Shown in pieces: positions 57,268 through 63,864 of a stretch of DNA of 64,000 nt. The stretch covers positions 5,642,001 to 5,706,000 of the forward strand of contig NZ_CP107985.1 in the NCBI RefSeq assembly GCF_036108815.1, in the 5' to 3' direction. A program made the position numbers and the translations under genes. The first letter of the stretch is position 1. Each line of letters opens with the position of its first letter. The notes beneath the pieces were generated by a model, which saw nothing but the letters and a program-made list of their open reading frames with translations, was not told the origin of the DNA and did not search any database. This DNA is from Streptomyces sp. NBC_00353 (lineage in GTDB: Bacteria; Actinomycetota; Actinomycetes; Streptomycetales; Streptomycetaceae).

Positions 57268-57302
57268 GACCGCTGTCCGGAGGCAGGCTCCGGACAGCGG
57301 TC
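57268..57302 (-). terminator. Hairpin terminator after the HAD-IB phosphatase gene
   Basis: A perfect 14-bp stem (57268-57281 with 57289-57302), 7-nt loop, about 75 bases after the stop codon on the complement. Confidence 0.85.
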
Positions 57303-57377
57303 GCGTGGTGACCCGGGCGGCGGGCTTCGCGCGGCGAGGGCTGAGTTCTCCCGGTGCGCGGGTGCAGGTGCGGGATG

Positions 57378-58205
57378 TCAGGCGGTTGTCGCGGCCGCGC
57401 GTCGGCGCGAGGTGTACCAGACGAGTCCCGCGGTGACGGCTGCTGCGCCCACTGCTGCGGCGGCGACGAGCGCTGGGCGGGGTGGCATCGAGAGCGCGGG
57501 CAGCCGCTGCTTGAGCCGAACCGGGCGGTTGAAGACGAGAATCGGCCATTCCCGGAGCGCTGCTTCGCGCCGCAGTGCGCGGTCCGGGTTGACCGCGTGC
57601 GGGTGGCCGACGGCCGCCAGCATCGGTACATCGGTCGCGGAATCGCTGTAGGCGTAACAGCGCGAGAGGTCGTATCCCTCCGAGACGGCGAGTGCCTGGA
57701 CCGCCTCGGCCTTCGTCGGCCCGTACGCGTAGTACTCCACCTCGCCGGTGAAACAGCCGTCGTCGCCGACGACCATTCGAGTGGCGACGACCCGGTCGGC
57801 GCCCAGCAGCTCGCCGATCGGCTCGACGACTTCTGCGCCCGAGGTGGAAACGATGACGACATCGCGTCCGGCGGTGTGGTGCTCCTCGATGAGGGTCGCC
57901 GCCTCGTCGTAGATGATGGGGTCGATCAGATCGTGCAAGGTCTCGGCGACGATTTCCTTCACCTGCTGGACGTTCCAGCCCTTGCAGAGCGCGGAGAGAT
58001 ATTCGCGCATCCGCTCCATCTGGTCGTGATCGGCGCCCCCGGCGAGGAACACGAACTGTGCGTACGCGGTGCGCAGTACGGCACGGCGGTTGATCAGTCC
58101 GCCTTGGTAGAAGGACTTGCTGAAGGTCAGAGTCGAAGACTTCGCAATGACCGTCTTGTCCAGGTCAAAGAAGGCTGCTGTGCGCGGCAAGGAGTGGTTT
58201 TCCAC
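57378..58205 (-). CDS. HAD-IB family phosphatase with C-terminal membrane helix
   Basis: 275-residue SerB-like phosphatase. FFDLDKTVIAKSS (nucleophile Asp), VIVSTSGAEVVEP (motif II Ser), a Lys in YGPTKAEAVQALA and YAYSDSATDVPML (motif IV) are intact; substrate unknown (phosphoserine or lysophosphatidate-like by family). It ends with a membrane helix (LVAAAAVGAAAVTAGLVWY) and an Arg-rich tail, so it is membrane-anchored. The GTG at 58203-58205 (ENHSLPR) is 7 nt after TATGCT (complement of 58213-58218) and is preferred over ATG 58217. Syntenic with Rv3661, next to the 6C RNA. Confidence 0.9.
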   Translation of the reverse strand: MENHSLPRTAAFFDLDKTVIAKSSTLTFSKSFYQGGLINRRAVLRTAYAQFVFLAGGADHDQMERMREYLSALCKGWNVQQVKEIVAETLHDLIDPIIYDEAATLIEEHHTAGRDVVIVSTSGAEVVEPIGELLGADRVVATRMVVGDDGCFTGEVEYYAYGPTKAEAVQALAVSEGYDLSRCYAYSDSATDVPMLAAVGHPHAVNPDRALRREAALREWPILVFNRPVRLKQRLPALSMPPRPALVAAAAVGAAAVTAGLVWYTSRRRAAATTA

Positions 58206-58321
58206 AAGGCAGAGCATAGGGGCCCACCATTCGGCGTAAACTCTGGCGCGTGGGTTTGCCTGAGAAGGCTCTCGGGTACACCATGGAAGTCACGGATCGT
58301 TCGCGACCGTGCTAACCCGGT

Positions 58322-58386
58322 CCGACTCCTCCCCCCCCGAGTCGGCCGTGGGGACGACCCCCGCTCTCCCCCCCGGCGGGGGTCGT
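58322..58386 (+). ncRNA. 6C RNA
   Basis: Two adjacent hairpins with long cytosine loops, the hallmark of 6C RNA. Hairpin 1: 7-bp stem (58322-58328 with 58339-58345) and a loop with eight consecutive C. Hairpin 2: 11-bp stem (58354-58364 with 58376-58386) and a loop with seven consecutive C. The C loops are on the + strand. The position between a HAD-IB gene and ssd is where the mycobacterial 6C RNA (B11) lies. The exact ends are not visible; -10-like sequences at 58237 and 58311 suggest starts 60-70 bases apart. Confidence 0.88.
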
Positions 58387-58560
58387 CGCATGTCCGGACG
58401 CATTTCTGGCGCTCGGAATCAAGCATTCTGTCTCCTTCTCGGCCGCGACGGCCCGTTTTTCTGCGCTCTCGAACCACCATGACTCGTCACAGTCTGTAGT
58501 GGAAGTGCTGCTCTCCGGAAGTCGCCGGTATGGGTGACGGAGATATTCACAGCGGTGGAG

Positions 58561-58569
58561 TTGTCCACA
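58561..58569 (+). promoter_or_regulatory. Perfect DnaA-box 9-mer upstream of ssd
   Basis: TTGTCCACA, the Streptomyces DnaA-box consensus, with a weaker inverted relative (GATCCACAC, 58582 on). One strong box only, so not an origin. Confidence 0.5.
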
Positions 58570-58715
58570 GTTTTTGAGCAAGATCCACACGATTTCCCGA
58601 AGCGTTGCACGGTGATTCCACCCGCGAAGTCCGCGGGTTCCGGATATCGCCGATCTCGGAAGCCTCCGAGATCGCCGCGAAACCGCGGTGAAGGTGCAGG
58701 GAGAAGGGGGAGATC

Positions 58716-59831
58716 GTGGCCGAATCCATCGCACGGGATCGTCTGCCGGTCGCCGAAGAGCGGAGCGGCGGACCGCTGATCGTGACCGAGGATGTGGAAC
58801 TGCTTGACGATCTGCTGCGGCTGTGCGCGGCCGCCGGAGCGGAGCCTGAGGTTCACCACACGCTGCCGGAAGGCAGAGGCGGCTGGGAGCGGGCTCCGAT
58901 GGTTCTGGTGGGCGACGACGCGGCCCCGCGGTGCCGTGGAGTCGCGCGCAGGCAGGGCGTGATGCTCGTGGGGCGCGACCAGGACGCCCCGGACGTCTGG
59001 CGGCGGGGCGTGGAGATCGGGGCGGAATATGTGCTGCGGCTGCCCGACGCGGAGAGCTGGCTCGTCGATCAGATCGCCAATGCGGCGGAGGGTGTGGGCA
59101 GGCCCGCGCTCACCGTCGGAGTGATCGGCGGACGGGGCGGAGCCGGCGCGTCGACATTGGCCTGCGCGCTGGCCGTGGCTGCGGCCAGGAGCGGGCGGCG
59201 GACCATGCTGATCGACGGCGATCCGCTGGGTGGGGGCATCGATGTGCTGCTCGGCGGCGAGCGCGCCGAGGGGATGAGGTGGCCGGATTTCGCCCATTCC
59301 AAAGGGCGGGTGGGCGGTGGCGCCCTGGAGGAGTCGCTGCCCGCATTGCACGGGTTGCGGGTGCTCAGCTGGGGGCGCGACGACTGGGTGGTCGTTCCGC
59401 CACCGGCCATGGCGGCGGTGCTGGCGGCCGCGCGCAGGCTCGGTGGGGTGGTGGTCGTCGATCTGCCGCGCCGGGTCGACGAGTCGGTGGCCGAGGCGCT
59501 TGCCCAGCTGGACCTCGGGCTGCTGGTCGTCCCCGGCGAGTTGCGGGCGGTCGCGGCGGCGAAGCGGGTGGCGTCCATGGCCGGGATGGTCCTGGGCGAT
59601 CTGAGGGTGATGGCACGCGGCCCGTACGCGGCAGGTCTGGACGAGCGCTGGGTGGCGGATGCGCTGGGGCTGCCGCTCGCCGGTGAACTCCCGCTGGAGC
59701 CGGGGCTGCTCGCCGCTCAGGATGGCGGGACGCCGCCCGGCGGCAGCGCCCGTTCCCCGCTGGCCAGGTTCTGTGCGGCGTTCTGGGACCGCGCGCTTGC
59801 CGGAGGCGTCGCCGGGGGAGCGGTGTCATGA
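58716..59831 (+). CDS. ssd: Ssd, septum-site-determining CpaE/TadZ-like protein
   Basis: 371-residue MinD/ParA-like protein linked to septum placement and Tad pilus localisation. A receiver-like N-terminal domain (about 1-125) precedes the ATPase-like part. The Walker A region VIGGRGGAGASTLACAL lacks the catalytic Lys pair (GKGGxGKT becomes GGRGGAGAST), as in TadZ and mycobacterial Ssd, so it probably binds but hydrolyses poorly. MLIDGDPLGGGID and VVVDLPRRVD are the remaining motifs. GTG 58716 follows GGGGGA. 6C RNA and a DnaA box lie upstream; tadA starts in its last codons. Confidence 0.92.
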   Translation: MAESIARDRLPVAEERSGGPLIVTEDVELLDDLLRLCAAAGAEPEVHHTLPEGRGGWERAPMVLVGDDAAPRCRGVARRQGVMLVGRDQDAPDVWRRGVEIGAEYVLRLPDAESWLVDQIANAAEGVGRPALTVGVIGGRGGAGASTLACALAVAAARSGRRTMLIDGDPLGGGIDVLLGGERAEGMRWPDFAHSKGRVGGGALEESLPALHGLRVLSWGRDDWVVVPPPAMAAVLAAARRLGGVVVVDLPRRVDESVAEALAQLDLGLLVVPGELRAVAAAKRVASMAGMVLGDLRVMARGPYAAGLDERWVADALGLPLAGELPLEPGLLAAQDGGTPPGGSARSPLARFCAAFWDRALAGGVAGGAVS

Positions 59832-60976
59832 CCGAAGCATCGCTCGACGCCGTGCGGCAGCGGCTGGCGCAGAGCGGCGCCGCACCGACCCCGGCCGGGG
59901 TGGCGGCCGCGCTCCGGGCCCAGGGACGGCTGCTCGGCGATGCCGAAGTACTCGGAGCCGCGGAGGAGTTGCGCGGCGAACTGGTCGGCACCGGGGTGCT
60001 GGAACCGCTGCTTGCCGATCCCGCGGTCACTGACGTGCTGGTGTCCGCGCCGGACCGGGTGTGGGTGGACCGGGGAGGCGGGCTCGAACTCACCGGGGTG
60101 ACCTTCCGGGACGCCCCGGCGGTGCGCAGGCTGGCGCAGCGGCTCGCCGCGGTCGCCGGGCGGCGGCTGGACGACGCCCGGCCCTGGGTGGACGCCCGGC
60201 TGCCGGACGGGACGCGGATGCACGCGGTGCTGCCGCCGGTGTCCGTCGGTTCCACGTGCCTGTCGCTGCGGGTGGTGCGCCCCAGGGCCTTCTCGCTGGC
60301 GGAGCTGGTTGCGGCGGGGACCGTACCGCCGGGCGGGGACCGGGTGTTGCGGGCGCTGGTGGAGGCCCGGGTCTCGTATCTGATCAGTGGTGGCACGGGC
60401 GCGGGGAAGACCACGCTGCTGTCGAGCCTGCTGGGCGCCGTCGGGGAGCGGGAGCGGATCGTGCTCGCCGAGGACTCGGCCGAGCTGCGGCCGGACCACC
60501 CGCATGTGGTGCGCCTGGAGTCGCGTCCGGCCAACCAGGAAGGGGCGGGCCGGGTGACCTTGCAGGACCTGGTGCGTCAGGCGTTGCGGATGCGGCCGGA
60601 CCGGCTGGTGGTGGGGGAGGTGCGTGGTTCCGAGGTGACGGTGTTGCTGGCCGCGCTGAACACGGGCCACGAGGGCGGCTGCGGCACGGTCCACGCGAAC
60701 GCCGCCGAGCATGTCCCCGCCCGTCTGGAGGCCCTCGGCACGGCGGCCGGACTCGACCGGGTGGCGCTGCACAGTCAGTTGGCGGCGGCGCTGTCGGTGC
60801 TGGTCCATCTCGTACGGGACCGGGCCGGGCTGCGGAAAATCGCCGAGGTGCACGTGCTGGAGCGGGATGCGGCCGGTCTGGTGGTGACGGTGCCCGCGTT
60901 GCGCTGGGGCGCCGACGGCTTCGTCCGGGAGCGGGGCTGGGAGCGGCTGCGGTCGCTGATCGGGGGTGCGATGTGA
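59828..60976 (+). CDS. tadA: TadA, type II/IV secretion ATPase of the Tad pilus
   Basis: 382-residue hexameric secretion ATPase that powers Flp pilus assembly. VSAPDRVWVDRGGG (N-domain), Walker A SGGTGAGKTTLLSSLL, Asp box LAEDSAELR, Walker B RLVVGEVRGSE and the His box HEGGCGTVHANA are all intact. Start ATG overlaps the ssd stop by 4 bases; tadB overlaps its stop likewise, so the cluster is one translationally coupled unit. Confidence 0.95.
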   Translation: MTEASLDAVRQRLAQSGAAPTPAGVAAALRAQGRLLGDAEVLGAAEELRGELVGTGVLEPLLADPAVTDVLVSAPDRVWVDRGGGLELTGVTFRDAPAVRRLAQRLAAVAGRRLDDARPWVDARLPDGTRMHAVLPPVSVGSTCLSLRVVRPRAFSLAELVAAGTVPPGGDRVLRALVEARVSYLISGGTGAGKTTLLSSLLGAVGERERIVLAEDSAELRPDHPHVVRLESRPANQEGAGRVTLQDLVRQALRMRPDRLVVGEVRGSEVTVLLAALNTGHEGGCGTVHANAAEHVPARLEALGTAAGLDRVALHSQLAAALSVLVHLVRDRAGLRKIAEVHVLERDAAGLVVTVPALRWGADGFVRERGWERLRSLIGGAM

Positions 60977-61854
60977 CCGGTGGGTTGTCGGCGGGGGCGG
61001 CGGAGTACGCGACGTACACGATGGCCGTGTGTGCGGGGACGGCTGCCTGGTTGGCGGTGGGGCAGGACCAAGGGCTGCGGCGGGCCAGGGTGTTGTTCGT
61101 CGACGGGGTGGGTGAGCCGGCGTCGCGGAGCTGCTGGGAGCGGGTCCTGGAGCGGTGCGGCGGGATGTTCCGGGGGCGCAGGGAGTGGCTCTGTCTGCCG
61201 GTGGCGCTCGTGCTTGCCGTGCTGGGGGAGTCCCTGCTGCCGGTGGTCGCGGGGGTGGTGGCGGTGCCGCTGGCGCGGCGGTGGCTGCGCAGGCGGGCTG
61301 GGCGGCGGGAGCGCGAGCGCCGGGCCGACGCGGTGGTGGCGCTGTGCGGTGCGGTGGTGGGTGAGCTGCGGGCCGGGCACGAGCCGGGGCAGGCGCTGTT
61401 GGTCGCCGTGCGCGGCACCGGCGCGATGGGTGCGGCGGAGGCCGCCGTGTCGGCTGCTGCGCGGTTCGGTGGCGATGTGCCGGCTGCGCTCGGGCAGGCG
61501 GCGCGTGAGCCGGGCCTGGAAGGGCTCGCCGGGGTGGCGGCGTGCTGGCGGGTCGCGGTGGACGGAGGGGCCGGGCTGGCGGCCGGTCTGGACCGCCTGG
61601 AGGGAGCGCTGCGGGCCGAGCGGCGCCGGCGGGAGGAGTTGCGGGCGCAGCTGGCGGGTGCCTGGTCGACGGTGGCCGTGCTGGCGCTGCTTCCGGTGCT
61701 GGGTCTGGGGCTGGGGGCGGCGCTCGGGGCCGACCCGTTGCGGGTGCTCCTGCACGGTCCGGCCGGGCTGGTCTGCCTGACGGTCGGCGGCCTGCTGGAG
61801 ACGGCCGGTCTCCTCTGGGCCGGCCGGATCGTACGGGCGGGGGAAGCCGCATGA
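60973..61854 (+). CDS. tadB: TadB-like inner membrane platform protein
   Basis: 293-residue membrane protein of the T2SF/GspF type. Helices near residues 70-100 and about 235-275; the cytoplasmic segment has VVGELRAGHEPGQALLVAV, AARFGGDVPAALGQAA and a C-terminal pair of helices (VLALLPVLGLGLGAAL, LVCLTVGGLLETAG). GTG 60973 lies in the tadA stop (GTGA), and tadC starts in its last codon. With tadC it should form the membrane platform. Confidence 0.9.
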   Translation: MTGGLSAGAAEYATYTMAVCAGTAAWLAVGQDQGLRRARVLFVDGVGEPASRSCWERVLERCGGMFRGRREWLCLPVALVLAVLGESLLPVVAGVVAVPLARRWLRRRAGRRERERRADAVVALCGAVVGELRAGHEPGQALLVAVRGTGAMGAAEAAVSAAARFGGDVPAALGQAAREPGLEGLAGVAACWRVAVDGGAGLAAGLDRLEGALRAERRRREELRAQLAGAWSTVAVLALLPVLGLGLGAALGADPLRVLLHGPAGLVCLTVGGLLETAGLLWAGRIVRAGEAA

Positions 61855-62654
61855 GCCGGGTGGCAGGCGAGGTTGTGCACCTTGTCCACGGGTTGGGTCT
61901 GCTGGGGGTGGTGCTGGGCGCGGTCGCGTATCCGGCTCTCGCCCTGGCCGGGCGGCGGCGAGAGCGGACGGTGCTTCGCCGGGGCGCGTTGCTGCTGGCG
62001 GTCGACCCCGGGAAGCGGCGGCGCAGGCGGTCGGTGTCCGGGGCCCGGGTCAGGGATCTGGCCGCGCTGCTGGGCGCAGTGGTGACCGGCTGGATTCTGG
62101 TCGGCGGTCCGCTGGGGTGTGCGGTCGGACTGGCGGCCGCGTACGGCACCTGGCGGTGGCAGCGGACGCGCGATCGGCGCAGACCCGGCGTGCCCGCAGC
62201 GGAGGCGGCGGAGATCGCACAGCAGCTCCCGCTGGCAGCCGATCTGCTGGCGGCCTGCATCTCGGCCGGAGCCGGGCCGCGTGAGGCGGCCGAGGCGGTG
62301 GGGGAGTCGCTGGGCGGTCCGGTCGGCGAGCGGCTGGCTCGGACGGCGGCGGAGATCCGGCTGGGCGGCGAACCGGCCGTCTCCTGGGGGAGGTTCGGCG
62401 AGATACCGGGCGCCGGTGCACTGGCCCGCTGTCTGGAGCGGGCGGGCTCGACCGGGGCTCCCGCGGCGGAGTCGGTCTCCCGCCTGGCCGAGGCGATGCG
62501 GGCGGAACGGTCGAGTGCGGCCGTGGCGCGCGCCCAGCGGGCCGGCGTGCTGATCACGGCGCCGGTGGGGCTCTGCTTTCTGCCCGCCTTTCTGGCGGTC
62601 GGGGTGGCGCCCGTGGTCATCGGCCTGGCGACCGGACTGCTGCACACCGGTTGA
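61851..62654 (+). CDS. tadC: TadC-like inner membrane platform protein
   Basis: 267-residue T2SF-type protein, shorter than proteobacterial TadC. An N-terminal helix (GLLGVVLGAVAYPALALAG), a second near 70-90, the family segment QQLPLAADLLAACISAGAGP, EPAVSWGRFGEIPGAG, and a C-terminal helix pair (APVGLCFLPAFLAVG, VIGLATGLLHTG). ATG 61851 overlaps the tadB stop by 4 bases. Confidence 0.9.
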   Translation: MSRVAGEVVHLVHGLGLLGVVLGAVAYPALALAGRRRERTVLRRGALLLAVDPGKRRRRRSVSGARVRDLAALLGAVVTGWILVGGPLGCAVGLAAAYGTWRWQRTRDRRRPGVPAAEAAEIAQQLPLAADLLAACISAGAGPREAAEAVGESLGGPVGERLARTAAEIRLGGEPAVSWGRFGEIPGAGALARCLERAGSTGAPAAESVSRLAEAMRAERSSAAVARAQRAGVLITAPVGLCFLPAFLAVGVAPVVIGLATGLLHTG

Positions 62655-62678
62655 GGCAAAGGTGGCAATAGTTATTCA

Positions 62679-62694
62679 TTCGATCTAAATCGAA
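62679..62694 (+). promoter_or_regulatory. AT-rich inverted repeat before the pilin gene
   Basis: TTCGAT-CTAA-ATCGAA in a distinctly AT-rich 50-base patch between tadC and flp, 19 bases before the pilin ATG. It may be an operator or a small processing hairpin. Confidence 0.5.
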
Positions 62695-62712
62695 CCATTC
62701 TCGGGGGTTGAA

Positions 62713-62913
62713 ATGGCACAGCGAATCAGGAGCTGGGTGCGGGGCATGGTGCGCCGAGCCCGGTCGGACGGCGGAATGACGACGTCCGAATATGCGGTGG
62801 GGACGATCGCGGCCTGCGCGTTCGCGGCGGTGCTCTACAAGGTGGTCACCAGCCCGCCTGTCATGACGGCGCTGCAGTCGCTTCTCAAGGACGCGCTCGA
62901 TGCGAAGTTCTGA
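62713..62913 (+). CDS. flp: Flp-type pilin (DUF4244)
   Basis: 66-residue prepilin. A positively charged leader ends in DGG, followed by MTTSEYAVGTIAACAFAAVL: cleavage after Gly21 leaves Glu26 at +5 and Tyr27, the Flp signature, before one hydrophobic helix. GGGGGTTGAA precedes ATG 62713. No prepilin peptidase gene is in the window. Its 3' end overlaps tadE by 14 bases. Confidence 0.88.
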   Translation: MAQRIRSWVRGMVRRARSDGGMTTSEYAVGTIAACAFAAVLYKVVTSPPVMTALQSLLKDALDAKF

Positions 62914-63310
62914 GGGGCGGCGTCCCGGCAGCGGGAGCGGCGAGGCCAGGGGTGGCGGAGGGGGAGACGACCGGGGCGCGGTGACGGCGGAGGCGGCCAT
63001 GGTGATTCCGGTACTCGCGCTGTTCGCCCTGGCCCTTGTCTGGGCGCTGATGGCCGTCTCCGCCCAGATCCGGTGTGTGGATGCGGCGAGGGCCGGGGCT
63101 CGGGCGGCGGCCCGCTCCGAACCGGAGGCGCAGGTGTTGGCAGTCGCCCGTTCGGCGGCACCCGACCGGGCCCGGATCGATCTGGAACGGGCCGGGGAGC
63201 TGTGGCGGGTACGGGTCGCTGCACCGACGCCCGGACCCGGCCCGCTGACCCTGACGCTGAGCGCGGAGGCGGCAGCGCTGGCCGAGGACACGGTGGGGGT
63301 GGCGCCGTGA
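62900..63310 (+). CDS. tadE: TadE-like pseudopilin
   Basis: 136-residue protein with a class III-like prepilin start: DRGAVTAEAAMVIPVLALFALALVW, cleavage after Gly26 leaving Glu31 at +5. A hydrophilic Gly-rich leader precedes it, and the body has AGARAAARSEPEAQVLAVA. TadE proteins are processed like pilins and help assembly. The next gene overlaps by 4 bases (GTGA). Confidence 0.88.
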   Translation: MRSSEGRRPGSGSGEARGGGGGDDRGAVTAEAAMVIPVLALFALALVWALMAVSAQIRCVDAARAGARAAARSEPEAQVLAVARSAAPDRARIDLERAGELWRVRVAAPTPGPGPLTLTLSAEAAALAEDTVGVAP

Positions 63311-63864
63311 CGGGGGAGGGTGCCGGCTCGGGGCAGGCGGCTCGGCGGCGGATGCGGCAGGCACGGCGGGCATGGCAGGTGCGGCGAGTGCGGCGCTTGT
63401 CGGGGGCGCGGCGGTGCGGGGGAGGGGATCGGGGAGTGGCGACTGTGTGGGTGGCGATGACCACGACCACGTTGTGTGCGGTCTTCGCGATCGTGCTCGC
63501 GCTCGGACAAGTGGTGGTCGCCCGGCACCGGGCCGGTGGGGCGGCGGACCTGGCGGCCCTGGCAGCCGCCGACCGGGCCCTGCGGGGGGCGGAGGCGGCG
63601 TGCCGGGCGGCCGAGGAGGTGGCCGGGGCTCAGGGGGCGGTGCTGGTGCGGTGTGCAGTGCAGGGGGAGATCGCCGATGTGGCGGCCCGGGTGCGGTTCG
63701 GGCCGTACACGCCCACGGTCAGGTCCCGGGCGGGCCCCCCGGAGGCCGTTCCGGGTCCGGCCGGCTCTCCGCGGACCGCTCCGGGGCCGGGCTCTCCGGC
63801 TCCCGCAGCTCCTCCGGCTTCCCCGGCTTCCCCGGCTCTTCCGGGTCCGCCGGGGCGGACCTGA
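63307..63864 (+). CDS. TadF/Rv3654c-like secreted helper protein
   Basis: 185-residue protein. An Arg-rich leader (about 45 residues) ends GGGDRG, then VATVWVAMTTTTLCAVFAIVLALG, a pilin-like helix, but +5 is Trp instead of Glu, so processing is doubtful. The family ('helicase/secretion neighbourhood TadE-like') is known beside actinobacterial helicase genes. The Pro/Ala/Gly-rich C-terminus overlaps the convergent helicase gene by 146 bases. It overlaps tadE by 4 bases. Confidence 0.82.
   Translation: MTGEGAGSGQAARRRMRQARRAWQVRRVRRLSGARRCGGGDRGVATVWVAMTTTTLCAVFAIVLALGQVVVARHRAGGAADLAALAAADRALRGAEAACRAAEEVAGAQGAVLVRCAVQGEIADVAARVRFGPYTPTVRSRAGPPEAVPGPAGSPRTAPGPGSPAPAAPPASPASPALPGPPGRT

Larger units (their letters stand above)
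56813..57377. other. Gene-poor interval between Fic-like and HAD genes
   Basis: 565 bases with two strong hairpins (56907-56934, 57268-57302), a low-GC patch with CTTCTTTACTTTTGGG-like sequence near 57175-57200, and no coherent coding frame. On the complement a GGAG sequence at about 57140 has no start codon behind it; a 22-codon frame (MKTEHPRDVDP) starts at 57060. A small RNA is possible. Confidence 0.5.

Noticed and set aside
58320..58390. Ordinary terminators
   Set aside because: Each loop holds 7-8 cytosines and the pair is tandem upstream of ssd, which is the 6C RNA pattern rather than a terminator.
58540..58600. Replication origin
   Set aside because: One perfect and one weak DnaA box only; no cluster, and no dnaA or dnaN nearby.
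59717..62668. Frames of up to 983 codons antisense to the tad genes
   Set aside because: Composition is Pro/Ala/Arg-rich without motifs; the + strand shows TadA/B/C signatures and coupled starts.
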